NCBI GenBank assembly: GCA_011319805.1
Contig: SJRY01000329.1
Location: forward strand, 1 to 64,000
Length of the DNA stretch: 64,000 nt
Direction of reading: 5' to 3'
DNA from: Macrocybe gigantea
Lineage: Eukaryota > Basidiomycota > Agaricomycetes > Agaricales > Callistosporiaceae
Shown here: positions 12,542-24,614 of the stretch, in pieces
Layout of the letters: each line of letters opens with the position of its first letter
Numbering within the stretch: position 1 is the stretch's first letter
Program-made: the position numbers and the translations under genes
Notes under the pieces: generated by a model
Databases searched by the model: none
Told to the model about the DNA's origin: nothing
The model's input: only the letters and a program-made list of their open reading frames with translations

Positions 12542-14401
12542 ATGACCAGCGCTGACTCGCCTCGCAGTTCAATCCGACCGCCAGGCACGGCCCCTGTCTC
12601 TTTCGCTCTCACTCGACGCGCCGCCCTCTGCCTCGCCATATCCCTCACCATCGTCGACTTTTCTCCCCCGCCCATACCCGGCGCACACGAGTTTGCAGTC
12701 AAGCCCCCGCCACCGCGCAAAGGCAGCGTCGTGCATTACGTCGAAGATCATTCGTCTGCGACCGCCACTGCTACCACGTCGCTCGCTACTCCGGATTCTC
12801 AATCGCCGCTGCTGGCCAACCCATCTCCGCTCAAGTCATCCCTCTTTACGCCGCAGCCGTCACCAGCACCCCAGGACGCTAGCGCCGACACCAGCTCCTC
12901 CGCGTTCTTGATGGTGCAGCAAAACGGTTGGGCCAACGGCGCGCGGATCAAGTCGTCACTCAGCGAGACGGAGCGAACGGGCTTGTCGCTAGATGGCTCT
13001 GCTGCGTTGCTCTCCGCACTGCCTCTCCCGTCCTTCGCCGCTCAAACGCCAACGCCAACGCCAACCCCTACTCAATCCAGCATGATCTCCAATGCCGCCG
13101 TGCCGCCGAGCCCGACAAGTCCCGCATTCTACACCCCGCCTTCCCCATCCGTCTCTCGTCCCACATCGCTCATGTCCACACGCCCCGCGCCGCCCTCTCC
13201 CGCGGTCTCACGGCGAGTCTCTCAAGCGCCTTCAGCGTCTTCTGCATCCTCAGCGTACTCGCGCTCCTCGTCTCCATCCCTCTCCAATCCCACTCGCGCT
13301 CGCGCTCGCGTCCGTCGTCCACCGTCATATCACGTGCGAGCTCCATCCGCAAGAAGCACCAGCGCTTGTCGCTGTCTGGCTCGATTCTAGCTGCTGCCGC
13401 TGCCGCTGCCGCCGTGTCCTCACCGACCGCGCTCCTCAAGAGGTTTTCCGGCCAGATGAATGGCAACGGAAGCGGGAGTGCCGGTGCCGGTGGCAGCGCA
13501 GGTGCAGGTAATGGTGCGCGAACGCCGCATCGTCTCTCGACGTCCTCCTTTTCGTCTGCTCGTTCGTCAGAGTCGGACTCGGAATCCGATTCGGACGAGT
13601 CTGATTCATCCGATTCCCCTACGTCGCCGTCGGCCCCTAAGGTCGATTCTGCGCCGCCAACGGCAACAGCTGCACCACCGGAACTGACATCGCCGCCGCC
13701 CTCAGCCGCGCCACCGCGCATCAAAATCCGTGACTTTGCATTCTCACCCGACGACGCGCGACACACAGGGCACGGTCCTGACGTTCCCCGGTCGAATCGC
13801 GTCGCGCGGCTGCATCGCCGGTTGCGTGGGACCAAGCCCAACCCAGGAGAGGACGATGGGGAGCAGAGCAGTGCGGATGGAAGCGATGAAGAGGTCGAAA
13901 TGGAAGAAGAGGTGGAAGAGTGGGGCGATGATGCAGAGGAGGACGGGGCGGAAAGGAGTGCAGGTTGGAACGGGTTCAGGCTCGGCGTTGGACGGTTCAG
14001 CTGGCGCACCCCTGCTGCTGCGGAATCGGGTGGCTATCCTGCTCAAGCGGATTTGCAACGCAATTTTGGGGGGGGACGAGGAAGCCGTTGTCATCGACGA
14101 CTCGGACGAGTATTATGATGCGGAGGAAGAGGAAGAGGAGCCGCTGTACCCGGGCCTGTACCGCGCACTGTACGCATTCGAGCCCGAGGGCACGGCCGAG
14201 ATGGCGCTCGAGGAGGACCAGATTGTGCGCGTCATTGGGCGCGGAGGCGGCGTTGGATGGGCTGTCGTTGTCGTTCCCATTGATGAAGGGACAACGGAAG
14301 GACGAGGACAGGGTGACGGGGAAGGCAGAGGGGTCAGGCATGCGCTTGTTCCCGAGAGTTATCTGGAGCCTGTGAAGCTGGATTACGAGTCGCAGGAATA
14401 A
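12542..14401 (+). CDS. SH3-domain protein, Nbp2/Skb5-like, with two frame slips
   Basis: The N-terminal 400 or so residues are low-complexity Ser/Pro/Ala sequence. They are followed by K-I-R-D-F-A-F-S-P-D-D, a highly acidic stretch, and then a C-terminal SH3 domain: A-L-Y-A-F-E-P-E-G-T-A-E-M-A-L to G-G-V-G-W-A-V-V and A-L-V-P-E-S-Y-L-E. The ALYxF, GW and VPxxY signatures are all present. Similar proteins (yeast Nbp2, fission yeast Skb5) are SH3 adaptors of MAPK and PAK kinases. The coding frame changes twice: at CCC 13289-13291 (one base short) and at a run of eight Gs 14068-14075 (one base long). Restoring run length gives one continuous protein. The exact start and any short intron are uncertain. 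Confidence 0.75.
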
Positions 14402-14520
14402 GCTTGTTTCGTTCGATGTACTTTGTTTTCTCTTTTCTTTTTTTTATTAGTTTTTTGTTGTGTATTCTCTGCATCAAATTTCATGACAAGATTGGCAACA
14501 TCACTCTTATCTTCAAAGAC

Positions 14521-15706
14521 ATGTCTACTAACCAAGGAGAAAACGGTCAGCGCGTTTTGATGACTCTTTTGCAATGCTTATCATCTGTTAGTCCTCATCG
14601 GCGTCATCGGTGGCAGCGGACTGTACCACCTCGACAACCTGACATTCATGTCCGTCGGTTTCCAAAACATACATTTATTCTGACACACAGTCTTTTTTCA
14701 GCAAACACGTCAACCCAGAGACGCCATGGGGTCACCCCTCCGCGCCGATAACCATCTGCGCCCTGCCCTCCGGCACGCGAATCGCCTTTCTCGCGCGACA
14801 CGGCCTAGCCCACACGATCCCGCCATCGCGCGTCCCAGCCCGCGCCAACATCGCCGCTCTCAAATCCCTCGGCGTGCGTGCCGTCTTGGCATTTTCCGCC
14901 GTCGGGTCACTAAGAGAAGACATCTCCCCCGGCTCGTTCGCTCTCCCGACCCAGATCATCGATCGGACAAAGGGCGTCCGGCCTGCCAGCTTTTTCGAGG
15001 ATACCAGCGTCGTCGCCCACGCCGCGTTTGGCGACCCTTTTAGCTCGAGGCTGGTGCGATGGCTCGAGGGACACATCAGGCCGGTGTTGGAGCGGGACGG
15101 GAGAGGTGTGAAGCTGTTCACGGATAAGACGATCGTGTGCATGGAGGGCCCGCAGTTCTCGACCAGAGCCGAGAGCTTGATGTACAGGCAGTGGGGTGGC
15201 GATCTCATCAACATGAGCGTCCTCCCCGAGGCCAAGCTCGCCCGCGAAGCCGAGCTCAGGTGCGTTCCGTTTCGTGCGCGTCTGTCAACGAGCTTTTCGT
15301 GATTCCTTTCACCTCCTCCTGCAGCTACGCGCTCGTCGCGACGGCGACAGATTACGACTCGTGGCGCCCCCACGAAGGCGCCGTCACCGCCGCCGAGGTG
15401 TTCAAGACGCTCCAAGCCAACGCGGACACGGCCCGTCGCGTCGTCGCAACGATCCTCGAGGATCTGCACGTCGCTATATCCAACAACGACGCCAACCACC
15501 ACGGAGCGTCTGGCGCCAATCCCAATGCGAGCGAGCTGTCAAAGGAGGGCGCCGATATCTTGCTCGAAGAAGTCGGCTCGATGCAGCACAGCATCATGCC
15601 ACGCACGCATAGACAGAAGCCGGAGGATATCAGGAAGCTGGCGTACATCCTCCCAGAGTATTTTTCCGTCGAGGACGACGACCAGGCGTCGTCTCATCAT
15701 GAATAG
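14521..15706 (+). CDS. MEU1: S-methyl-5'-thioadenosine phosphorylase
   Basis: Four exons: 14521..14545, 14592..14649, 14702..15259, 15325..15706. They total 1023 nt and 340 residues, intact. Motifs: G-G-S-G phosphate-binding loop (15-18), P-W-G-x-[12 protein letters not shown] (about 176-185), and the family signature M-Y-R-x-W-G-x-D-L-I-N-M-S (188-200). The enzyme cleaves methylthioadenosine with phosphate to adenine and methylthioribose-1-phosphate, in the cytosolic methionine salvage pathway. An Asn/His-rich insertion near residue 270-290 is not typical of the core. The gene is tail-to-tail with GRC3, 66 bp between stops. Confidence 0.95.
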
Positions 15707-15772
15707 ATACCAATTAGATGTCGGATAGATTCTAAAAAAAAAAAACACTATTGATTTTATCGGTTACTATAT

Positions 15773-18308
15773 TCACATCTGCCCCCTCCGCATCAAGTTC
15801 CGTCTGACGCGCCTCTTTTCACCACCCACGACGCCCTCGCTCTTGCCCCACTGTAGATACGGCACCCTGCTCTTCTCCACACCCGCCACGTCGCCATCAT
15901 TCTCCAACGACCGAATGTCGAGCAGGCCCCAGACGGGCAGCTCTAGCTCGCCTTTGACTAGCATGACCTCGTCCCGCCGCAGCGACGAGACAACCGCAGC
16001 CGGGAGAGGCGTCAGGACGTGCATCTGCAGAGTCCCTTGGGCAGAGGAAGGCACAGGCGGGGACACGGACCGGATCAGTGCCAACCCTACACACTGCGAT
16101 GCGCTCGGCGACGGCGGGCCAGCGCCCTGTTTGTACGGCACGCTCGAGTCGGCACCAGATTCGAGCAGCGCGCTCACCGTGCCAGGGTCGCACTTGACGA
16201 TGCCCACCACCGCACCGTTCAGCACGCGCCACACCTCACTACGCACGACGTCCGCGCCCCCCATGCCTTCGAGGAGTATGACAGCGCCAAACGTGTGCGC
16301 GCAATCGACCTCGTATGGAGGCTTGGCACAGAGAGGTAACGTCGCGTCCCAGCGCGTCGCTGTGTGTTGCCGTAGGGGATCCGAGGCCGAGCGCGAGGGG
16401 AAGATGCTGAAAAAATAGGATAGGATTGAGAGGGCGCGGTGGTCGGCTGCAGAGTAGGACGTGGTCAGGATCGATGATGAGGCGGGTTCCAGCGTGAACA
16501 TGCGAGCGGTGGTGGGAGCTGCAGGAAGTGTGTGCAGCGGAGCGCGCCAAGGCACGTCAAACGTGCTGCTCGGTGGCAGCTCGACCTCGAATACGTGCGT
16601 CGGGTCTACCATCTCGTCGATCTTCCTGTTCAGGTCGGCGCCCAGACCCTTTGTCCAGCCCATCGTATTGACAATCAGGGGAATCGATTCTGAAATCCGT
16701 TCATCGCCGTCGCCGTCATCATCACCGTTTGAGCAAGAAATCTGGATCTCGAGGCGGTAAGACTCGAGCAAGGACTGGATGCACGCAAGGTAGTGCGAAG
16801 GTGACGAGCGGGGCGTGCTGGCACCGATGTAATGCGCAAAGTTTGGCAAAGTGGGGTGGGTGAAGGGCGGTCCTGGGCCAGCAGGGTCAGTGCACGAGTG
16901 GTAGTCTAGGCAAGTGAAATCTCACCAAACAGTAGCGTATCGACGACGTTGAGCGTCGCCATGCCCGCCGGGGCAAACTCGGACTGTCCGGGATCGCAGT
17001 CCAGGTAGGCGACTCGCCGGTACCTGAAAGCAGTCGATGATCCACTACAGAAAAACCGCAAATTAAAGGCCCTACTTGGTCAAGAGTGTGTTGAGCAGCG
17101 TCCTGGCAAACGTGCTTTTCCCAGACTTTTTCGGTCCTTTTACCACGTAAATCCCTGGCTTGACCGAGTCGGAGGGGTTAAGGGTTCGTGGAGATAGAGC
17201 CGCTTGCCATGTGACGGGAAGGACGAACTCTTGAATATCCCGCATTCGATGACTTACCTGTACCTTGTGGATATCGGTGATGTAGGAGCAAAGATGGGGT
17301 ACGTACCAGATGAACGCCAGGTAATTGCAACAAAGGCGTCAGGTTCGCATCCTGGTGCCATCTCGACGGTTCAAACGTGTTTTCAAAAGTCCTGCACACG
17401 CGTCCGAGACCTTCAACGCCCGTCCTCAACTCTTGGACAAGAACAAGTGCCAGGGAACTCCGTACGACGGGCCGAAGACGCTCAGGGAGTGACGCGTCGT
17501 CGAATATCCCAGTGTCTGTGTCGCTCAGGTTGCCCTCGAGCACAGGCAGCGGCGACGATTTCGGCGCAAAGACGCGGTGAATCCTCTTAGAGGCGGCGAT
17601 GTCCACGCCGGATATGCGGATAGAACCGTGAAGGACGCAAAACGTGTACGTCCCGAGCAGGCAGAGTGTGTCTTCGGGCCCGAGCGCCAGAACCGTGCCC
17701 GGGAGATCTGAGCGCTGCTCTAAGGCAGATAAACGCAGTTTCGAGACTTCATCAGGCTGGAGGTAAAACACATTTTGGTCTGGGATTGGTCTGAATGAGG
17801 AGAGAATCTTCGGCCCTGTGTCGGATGGCACGGCGTCTTCGATATCGTGCATGGACGCGTCGTCTGGCTCTTCTTCGTCTGAGGAATCGTTCAGCGGCAG
17901 GCTGGGTGACCATTCTCGTCTGTTAGTGGTAGGAGCAAAACCCATGTCTGGCTCTTCAGACATTTCCTGGACGTCCGATTCCTCTGAAGCTTCCGAATCG
18001 ACAAGGACGACATCGTCTTGGTCCTCGAACTCGTCGATCCGCTCAGCAAAATACCTAGCATTTTTGATGGGCGGTTTTGGTGGTTTGGTTTTTGACACGG
18101 GTTTCTCCTTTCCTCCCTTTTTCCGCTTTGCAGGGTGTGTGGGAGGTCGCGTTTCGGACGATTTGCGCTTCGAAGGAGGTTTCGAGGGTGGCGGTGATGC
18201 CCTAGGTGTCGAGTTCGCCGATTCTGAAGCCTGCGTCTGATTCACGGCATTTTCTGTGGATTTCTTGGCCGCTTGGGCCGCTTTGCGGGCGGCAATGGCA
18301 CTGAGCAT
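15773..18308 (-). CDS. GRC3: Polynucleotide 5'-hydroxyl kinase GRC3 (NOL9 family)
   Basis: Four exons: 15773..16872, 16926..17023, 17076..17257, 17307..18308. They total 2382 nt and 793 residues. The N-terminus is a basic, then acidic, low-complexity tail. The core starts at about residue 170. Walker A is G-P-K-K-S-G-K-S-T (375-383), followed by Y-L-D-C-D-P-G-Q-S-E-F-A-P-A-G (typical CLP1/GRC3), P-P-F-T-H-P and N-T-M-G-W-T-K-G-L-G. GRC3 phosphorylates 5'-OH RNA ends and works with the endonuclease Las1 on ITS2 during pre-rRNA processing. It shares an 87-bp divergent promoter with TSR2. The first intron (49 bp) could alternatively end six bases earlier. Confidence 0.93.
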
Positions 18309-18395
18309 CTCCCAGCAAGCAAATAAAGTTCAACATTATGTAACCTATGTTGATCGCCATCTTATCTTATCTGCATTCCTACCGTTTTTCCAACG
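18309..18395. promoter_or_regulatory. Bidirectional promoter GRC3 / TSR2
   Basis: Only 87 bp separate the two start codons, so the genes must share regulatory DNA. Both products act in ribosome biogenesis. No TATA motif is evident. Confidence 0.7.
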
Positions 18396-18979
18396 ATGAG
18401 CACCGATCAGCAAAACGTCCCCTCACCATCCTCAGTTCTCTTTGCGAGAGGAGTAATTGCTCGGCTAGCGATATGGCCGGCACTGCGAATCGCCGTACAA
18501 GAAGGCTGGGGCGGACACGGGGCCTCTGAAAAACGGACATGGATGGCGTCTGTCGTCGTCGACGCGTTTGAGGAGCAGGTCCCGCCTCCTGACGACCAGT
18601 ACATCGAAGAAATGCTACTTCAGATTATGGTGGACGAGTACGAGACAGTGCTTGAGGACGGGAGCGCGGAGAGCATCGCGGTCGATATCTGCAAGATTTG
18701 GGATGAGACACGGGAGGGCAGGCAGGACCTTGTCCTCCGGTTCGAGGAATCTGCGGATAGAATTAAGGGGAGAAGGCAGAAGTGCAGCAAGGAAGCGCAG
18801 ATGACGACGATGAGTGGGAAGACGATGATGAGGACGGCAGATCGGACAATGGAGAAGACGATGCAATGGACGAAGACGAGGCACCGCAGCTCATCCAGCA
18901 CCCACAACCTAGGAACGAACCGGAGGTTGACGAAGATGGCTTCACGCTAGTGCGGAGCAAAGGGAAAGGAAGACGGTGA
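18396..18979 (+). CDS. TSR2: Pre-rRNA processing protein TSR2, one frame slip
   Basis: The gene is a single exon of about 194 residues. The WGG domain is clear: F-A-R-G-V-I-A-R-L-A near residue 16, E-G-W-G-G at 36-40 and the downstream amphipathic helices. The C-terminal tail is Asp/Glu-rich and closes with D-E-D-G-F-T-L-V. TSR2 is the chaperone that delivers ribosomal protein eS26 to pre-40S particles. The frame shifts at the run of four Gs (18767-18770). A fifth G would join the helical domain to the acidic tail in one frame, as in the family. Confidence 0.9.
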
Positions 18980-20578
18980 TACCTGGTATGGTGTTGTGTT
19001 TTAATTCTCAATCGTATCACATTCATTCACATTTCCTCTGCCAGTCACATTCACTGCCAAAAATTTACATTGTGGGCAGCTGTACGACAAAAACATGTAT
19101 TTTATACACCCCTTTCTTGCATCGTCACTGCGCTAGAAGGTTATTCCAAGAATCTTTTTTCTTTATTGATTCTTCAATGTTACCGCACAGTTTTAAAACA
19201 TCCACCGCATACCCCGTTACGTGACCAGGCGACTCGCAAGAACACCCGGAGTACTACTTGGCCAAGATCATCTTGTTTGTGGGGTCAGACGTACAGTGTT
19301 TACCGCTCAAAACCGACAACTCCCACGGTCAAAACTCGAAGACTTTATACCATCTCGTAAACTCTCTCATTCTACATAAAACATATCCGTTCGTACTCGT
19401 AAATAGTCCAGCTTCAAAGTTATCTCGTCCAATTTTAATAAAAGTCGAGTTCAAAATTTTGTGATGTTCCAAAAGTGAATTTGGAGCGGAGTTTGTCGGA
19501 GTTGCCTTATTTGGTATATTATAATACGGCAGCGCGGCTAGTTTACCATGACGCCGATGCTCATCATCACCAGCGGCCCGCAACGCCTGTGCGATTTGTA
19601 TTCTTCACGGCGTGTTCAGCCGCGCGGCCAATCAAGCCTTTCCTGCCATTTTTCTCTTCAGATTTTGCTCCGAATTGATTGTAGAACAGTAAAAATCCTT
19701 GAGATACTCACCTATATACATCCATGTACCTCCATGTCTTGCGAAAAAATGCTCGGATCGTCTTAAACGGGGCAATCATCGAGAATTTCTGGACCATCAA
19801 GATCGGGCTCATAATTTGGGTCCATGACAATTTCAAGCAGCTCCTCGATGATTCCCGTGTGAAGTACTTTGTTCCCGAGGCGCGTTGCCTCTTCGCCTGA
19901 CTTTCTTCTTCTTCGGACGTGCCATTGCGATTCTGCGGACCACGGCGGACTCTGATAATTTTTTGTTTTTCGATCTCCCAAAAGTGAATGATTACGTAAT
20001 ACAGCCAATTTTCGAAAATGCAGAATTACGCTAATTAGACATGTTTCCTTCCTAAATTTCAATTTGCGGTCTTTCGGGCGAAAATTGAGGTCTCCACAGA
20101 GACGCCGCGTTTAAGTGGTTGACCACTGTAGTCAACTGTAGTTGAGAATGTACGTAAGTTGGTGAATGTGGATTTAATTATCATTACCGCCCGCCCATTG
20201 TATTGACTCGGTGGCGCAAGCTGGCTCAACTAAATGTCCATTTTAGCTTTAGTCGTCGTGATGAATATCAAGCACCTGGTCCCAGAACTCGGAGCTTGTG
20301 GGATTGTCCGCAGCATATTCAGCCTTTGATTATCCAATCGTCGTGCACCTCCGAAAAATCGTGCTTCCCATTGTGTACGCGACCAAGACGCCACAGCCCA
20401 TCACAATCAGGTGCGGAGCTGGCATTTGACAGCTCTACCTGCGGAAAGCTAGCTTCTCAGCGGCGTCCATCTGTCACGCATTCAAAATAGAGGAAATTGA
20501 CACAGGCTTAAACATCAGACCGAATTCTTCGCTGATGCTCGAATTTCTCCTCGCATCTGCATCGCAACCAGCTCCAAG
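18980..20578. other. Low-GC gene-poor stretch
   Basis: This is the start of the lower-GC accessory region. Apart from the small acidic open frame described separately at 19763-19956, I see no supported gene. The short plus-strand frames near 19070-19680 have no family signal. Confidence 0.4.
19763..19956 (-). pseudogene. Small acidic open frame, possible gene remnant
   Basis: The C-terminal part reads as an orderly peptide (T-R-L-G-N-K-V-L-H-T-G-I-I-E-E-L-L-E-I-V-M-D-P), then becomes Asp/Pro-rich and stops at 19763. An ATG at about 19924 begins M-A-R-P-K-K-K-K in a different frame, so one base change would be needed to join the two. I do not recognise the family. It may be a fragment of a larger gene or a small protein hit by a frame slip. 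Confidence 0.25.
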
Positions 20579-21919
20579 ATGCCCTACGCTGCTATCCCGC
20601 CCGAAGAGTACACGCTGAAGCTTCTAGGGAGCAACGGAAACATGATGCTGAACCAGGTCGTGTTGGAGTGCTTTCTGACAGGTAACCTCCTGTTGTTCGC
20701 GTTGTGAAGCCGCGATTGACTCTATAACAGGCGTCTACACATTTCTTTTTATCGCCACCACTTATGCCGCGCGTAAGAGCTTCCCTGCGCCCACCTTTTA
20801 CATAGATATTTAAAGTTTTGCTCCAGGAATATACCTAGGAAAGTCTCTCAAGCGGAGCATCATCTTCGGGATCGTCGTTCTACAATACACGCTCCAAATG
20901 ATCCACTTTGTGCTCAAGTGGTACTTCATCATGCGCGGATTCATCTTCCATGGCGAGACGTTGCAGAGCCTGTTTGTCTTCATGTTTTACCCAAAGGCGT
21001 GGTATCTGCTGCTGAGCGGAATCGTGTCGTCGATCAACATCATCTTGGCGGACTGTGTGCTGGTGAGTGCAGTGGCGGAGGTTGGTCGTGCTTTCTCAGG
21101 GCTTCAATCGGCGCAGATATGGAGATGCTGGTCCTGTGTGGAATCGCGATTGGCTGGTGGTGCTCCTCCCGTCGGTGATGACAGTGGCCGAAACAGGTGT
21201 GGTTGTCAATGCCCAAAATGCGCCTTTTGCCGTCGCTCACCCCCACGATCAGCGCTCTTCTGTTATGCCGTCTATTGTGACCTGCGCCTCTCCCCTCTCG
21301 AGGAGAATGACCTAGGGGCTCTGCGCTTCGCTTTCCTGGACAAGGTCGCGTCTGCGACGTCGTACTCTATCTCGTTGTTCGTCACGGTCGGTACGACCTC
21401 GCTCGTTGTCTTCCGCATCTTTTCGATCGCGCGGATTTCGGGGATGGTGCGCCACAGGGCGACGATCGAGATCATCGTAGAGAGCGCGGTGCTGTATTCA
21501 TCTCGCTTCTGATGTGCGTGATCAGCGCGACGACAAACCGCGCGTGGACGGGAATAGTAGCGAGTTTTGTGACACCTATGGCAGTGAGAGTGATACACTT
21601 TAAAGCATAAGCGTCCCGCTGATCCGTCTGTTCTGACAAGGGAATCGCGCCGACACTGATCGTGGCGAGGGTGTACTTTGGCTTCGCAACACCGAGCAAC
21701 TCCATCGAGACGCAGACCCAAACAACGAGCACTTGGTCCGGATTCGGATTCCGGAAAAAGAGCCTCCGGGCAGAGGAAAAACGGAAAGCCATCGAGTCCG
21801 GAGATGAGGAACAACCAACGCTGGATATTAGTGCTGCGTATAACAACGTGGTTGGTCATGAAGAGAACCAGCTTGCCACTCGCGAGGTGCCCGCGGAAAT
21901 TGAACTCGAGCGTCGCTGA
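20579..21919 (+). CDS. Seven-helix membrane protein, copy 1 (frame broken twice)
   Basis: Six exons matching copy 2 and copy 3: 20579..20681, 20731..20772, 20827..21062, 21117..21196, 21253..21583, 21641..21919. Hydrophobic segments are spaced as in a seven-pass protein with a polar C-terminal tail. Exon 2 is 42 bp and exon 3 is 236 bp, as in copy 2. Compared with copy 2, exon 4 has one extra C (21133-21134) and exon 5 lacks one base near 21499, which creates a premature stop between them. The total length is still divisible by three. The family looks like the many seven-helix orphan membrane proteins of agaricomycetes; ligand and role are unknown. It may be a pseudogene or an assembly error. 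Confidence 0.75.
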
Positions 21920-22642
21920 TGGAATAATTACTCGGTTAACAAATTGGACGATTATTCTGGCATACCGTATACCCTGTTATTCCTATCACCAAGACCACTT
22001 CGCATCAAAATTTCTTAACAGAATCATGTAAGAATGACACGATTTCCATCGTCTCCAGTGATATTTGGCTCCCACTTGATGGGTGAAGCACTTGTAAATG
22101 CTGTGGCCGTTGTGAATCCTGTCGAGTTACTGCTAGACTTCAGAATAAATTAGTCAGGTCGGCACCACCTTTGTCCGTGACATTTCGGACAGTTTCGTCA
22201 GGATCGTGCAATTGGTCGCGAAGGGCCACTTCTTCCGCGCCGTTATGGATCTATACTCATGCTAGGCCAAGCGGCCCTGCTGGATGATGCTTGCCCCCCA
22301 GAAAGGTAGCGAGTGCGTATATCAACCACTGTGACCAAGTCCCACTAACACGTCGAAGTGGTAAGTGCCTGGCTCCATTCTGATTGGAATGACGTCGTAG
22401 TCAAACAGCCCATCATGTTCGTAGAGACATCTGTCATCTCGAGATGTTCAATGTAAGAAACGAACGAGGAATTTTCGCAAGGCCAACAGTGCAATCTGGT
22501 TCCGGTTGGAAATTAATGCCAAAGAGGGATAACAAAAAGAAAAACGTATCATATTTGCTTCATCGAAATCAATTACGAAAAGTAGAAAGAATGCCCTGCG
22601 TCTTGTCCACTGGAGAATCGAGCCAAAGATATGTCAATGCTT
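21920..22642. other. Spacer between the two inverted membrane-protein genes
   Basis: The stretch lies between the convergent 3' ends of copies 1 and 2. It contains only short open frames and is probably UTR plus neutral spacer. Confidence 0.45.
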
Positions 22643-23977
22643 TTACCTCGTTTCAACGTTGATATCGGAGGTCGGCCTCTGCCCGTGTACACCGGCATTA
22701 ATTTGAGCATTTGTAGCCGTGATGTCGATTGTCTCGATAGGATCATGTATGCTGTCCTCGTGCTCGACCTCCTTTATCGTTTCCACTCGCGAGACCTTCT
22801 TCCAACGAAACCCAGACCTGGTGCTGGTCGTTTCCGTCTCAAGAGAATGGCTGGGGGTAGCAAACCCAAAGTAGACTCTCGCTACGATCAACGTAGGGGC
22901 GATTCCCTGCATGTACATTACCGTCAAAAAGTGAGCCAAAAACGAACTAGTGACACTTTACCGCCATGGGAGTAACAAAGCTTGCCACGATTCCCGTCCA
23001 CGCCCTGTTCGTCGTCGCGCTGATCACGCACATCAACAGCGAGATCGAATATAGAACAGCCGACTCCACGACGATTTCGATCGTCGCCCTGTGTCGCACC
23101 ATCCCCGACACGCGCGCGATGGAGAAGATACGGAACACGACGAGCGACGTCGTCAAGGTGGTGACGAATAGCGAGATAGAGTATGACGTCGCCGACGCTA
23201 CTTTGTCCAGGAACGCGATGCGAAGGGCGCCTACATCGCCGTTCTCGAGTGGCGATAAGCGGAGATCGCAGTAGACGGCGTAGCAGAAAAGCGCTAATCG
23301 CGACACACCAGTTAGCAAGGCAGTGGCTGTGTCTGGCCAATGACGAACCGGTTTCCACTACCGTTAGCACGGAAGGGATCAGAACCACAAGCCAATCTCG
23401 GTTCCAAACAGACCAACAGCGCCATATCTACGAGAAGGTTCAGCTGCGATGAAGCTTTTCGCTAGGAGTGAGATACACACCAGAACACAGTCCGCCAAAA
23501 TAATGTTAACAGAGGACACCGTCCCGCTGAGCACAAGGTACCAGAACTTTGGATAGAACATGAACCTGAGTAGGCTCTCAACTGTGTCGCCGTGATAGAT
23601 GAATCCTCGGAGTATGTGAGACCATTTAAGGGCGAAATGTATCACTTGCAGTACATATTGCAAGACGACGATCCCAAAGATGATGCTCCTTTTAACAGAT
23701 TTTCCGAGGTAAATACCTAGCCGTTCCACACGTCAGGTTATTAATCCAGTGCCGCATAGATAAGATAGACTTACGAGCGGCATAAGCGGTGGCAATGATG
23801 AGACAAGTATAAAGACCTGAGAGATTATGATGCAGCCAAGATAAATGGGATACGGAGGAGACTAATTACCGTCAGAAAACATTCTAATATCACCTGATTA
23901 AGCATCATGTTCCCATTCGACCTCAAGAGCGATATTGTGAAATCATCTTCATCGGGCTTGACGTGGGCGTAGGGCAT
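22643..23977 (-). CDS. Seven-helix membrane protein, copy 2
   Basis: Six exons: 22643..22906, 22962..23293, 23349..23427, 23481..23716, 23775..23816, 23870..23977. The sum is one base short of a multiple of three. The missing base falls at the first exon/intron junction, where GG at 23868-23869 replaces an expected GGG; otherwise the frame is open. The protein would be about 353 residues with seven hydrophobic segments. Conserved blocks shared with copy 1 are L-Y-S-I-S-L-L-M-C-V-I-S and G-I-A-P-T-L-I-V-A-R-V-Y-F-G-F-A-T-P. The C-terminal tail has diverged from copy 1. Confidence 0.8.
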
Positions 23978-24614
23978 CGTGAGGGAGGAACTGGGCTACT
24001 GGATGCCGCAAATCCTCCGTTCTTATACGCACGCACGACTGATGAACATTCCCGCTCTATGGGTACACGAATGTCACATGCCAGCACCGGAGGGATGGCG
24101 TCTTCGGCGGACGATTATACAGACGACTCTATTTCGTTGTTTTGCGCAAGATGATTGGCAACCGAAACGCCTTGCTTCCTCCAAAAGTTACTGCGCACGG
24201 AATGTTCGAGCTATGGCTGGATGTTCATCAAACTTTGTCGATCATAATTGAGTCCAAAATAGTTGACCTGGGGAAATGCTTGCAAATTACTCACAGACTG
24301 CCGTGGTAGTCGCAGCGAGTGACATACGGTATGCTACGGCGGCTCTAAAACAGTGCCTTTTGGCCTGTTCATGACAAAATACGGCAAAGTTCTATTGCAA
24401 ACGGCCTCGAGATCACGGCTAAGTGGGAATAGGTTGGGTTGGACGCCGAATGAAAGGGCGAGTGGTACGGCAAGCAAAAATAGAAACAAATAACGTTTGT
24501 GATTTCATGTTGACTTGATCATGTCTATCGGCGTTTTTTTGGCTTCGACATCGAACGAAACTGATTCTGACGAATGGAATTCGTGCACTAACAAGAAAGA
24601 GACATCGTGTCTGG
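23978..24614. other. Intergenic stretch, no gene seen
   Basis: The region lies upstream of copy 2 and downstream of the Ser-rich gene. Short frames only, none with recognisable features. Confidence 0.4.

Noticed and set aside
12928..13300. Alternative start at 12928 for the SH3 gene
   Set aside because: In that frame the first 120 codons look like a shadow. The frame starting at 12542 has the Ser/Pro composition of the downstream part and only needs one base at 13289-13291 to join it.
13170..14009. Minus-strand open frame of 279 codons over the SH3 gene
   Set aside because: Low-complexity antisense shadow. The plus strand continues into a clear SH3 domain.
14732..15502. Minus-strand open frame of 256 codons
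   Set aside because: It is the antisense of the MTA phosphorylase exons, which show all family motifs and correct splice phases.
20579..23977. The inverted membrane-protein pair as terminal inverted repeats of a transposon
   Set aside because: The similarity is confined to exons and intron positions of two complete genes, and there is no transposase between them.
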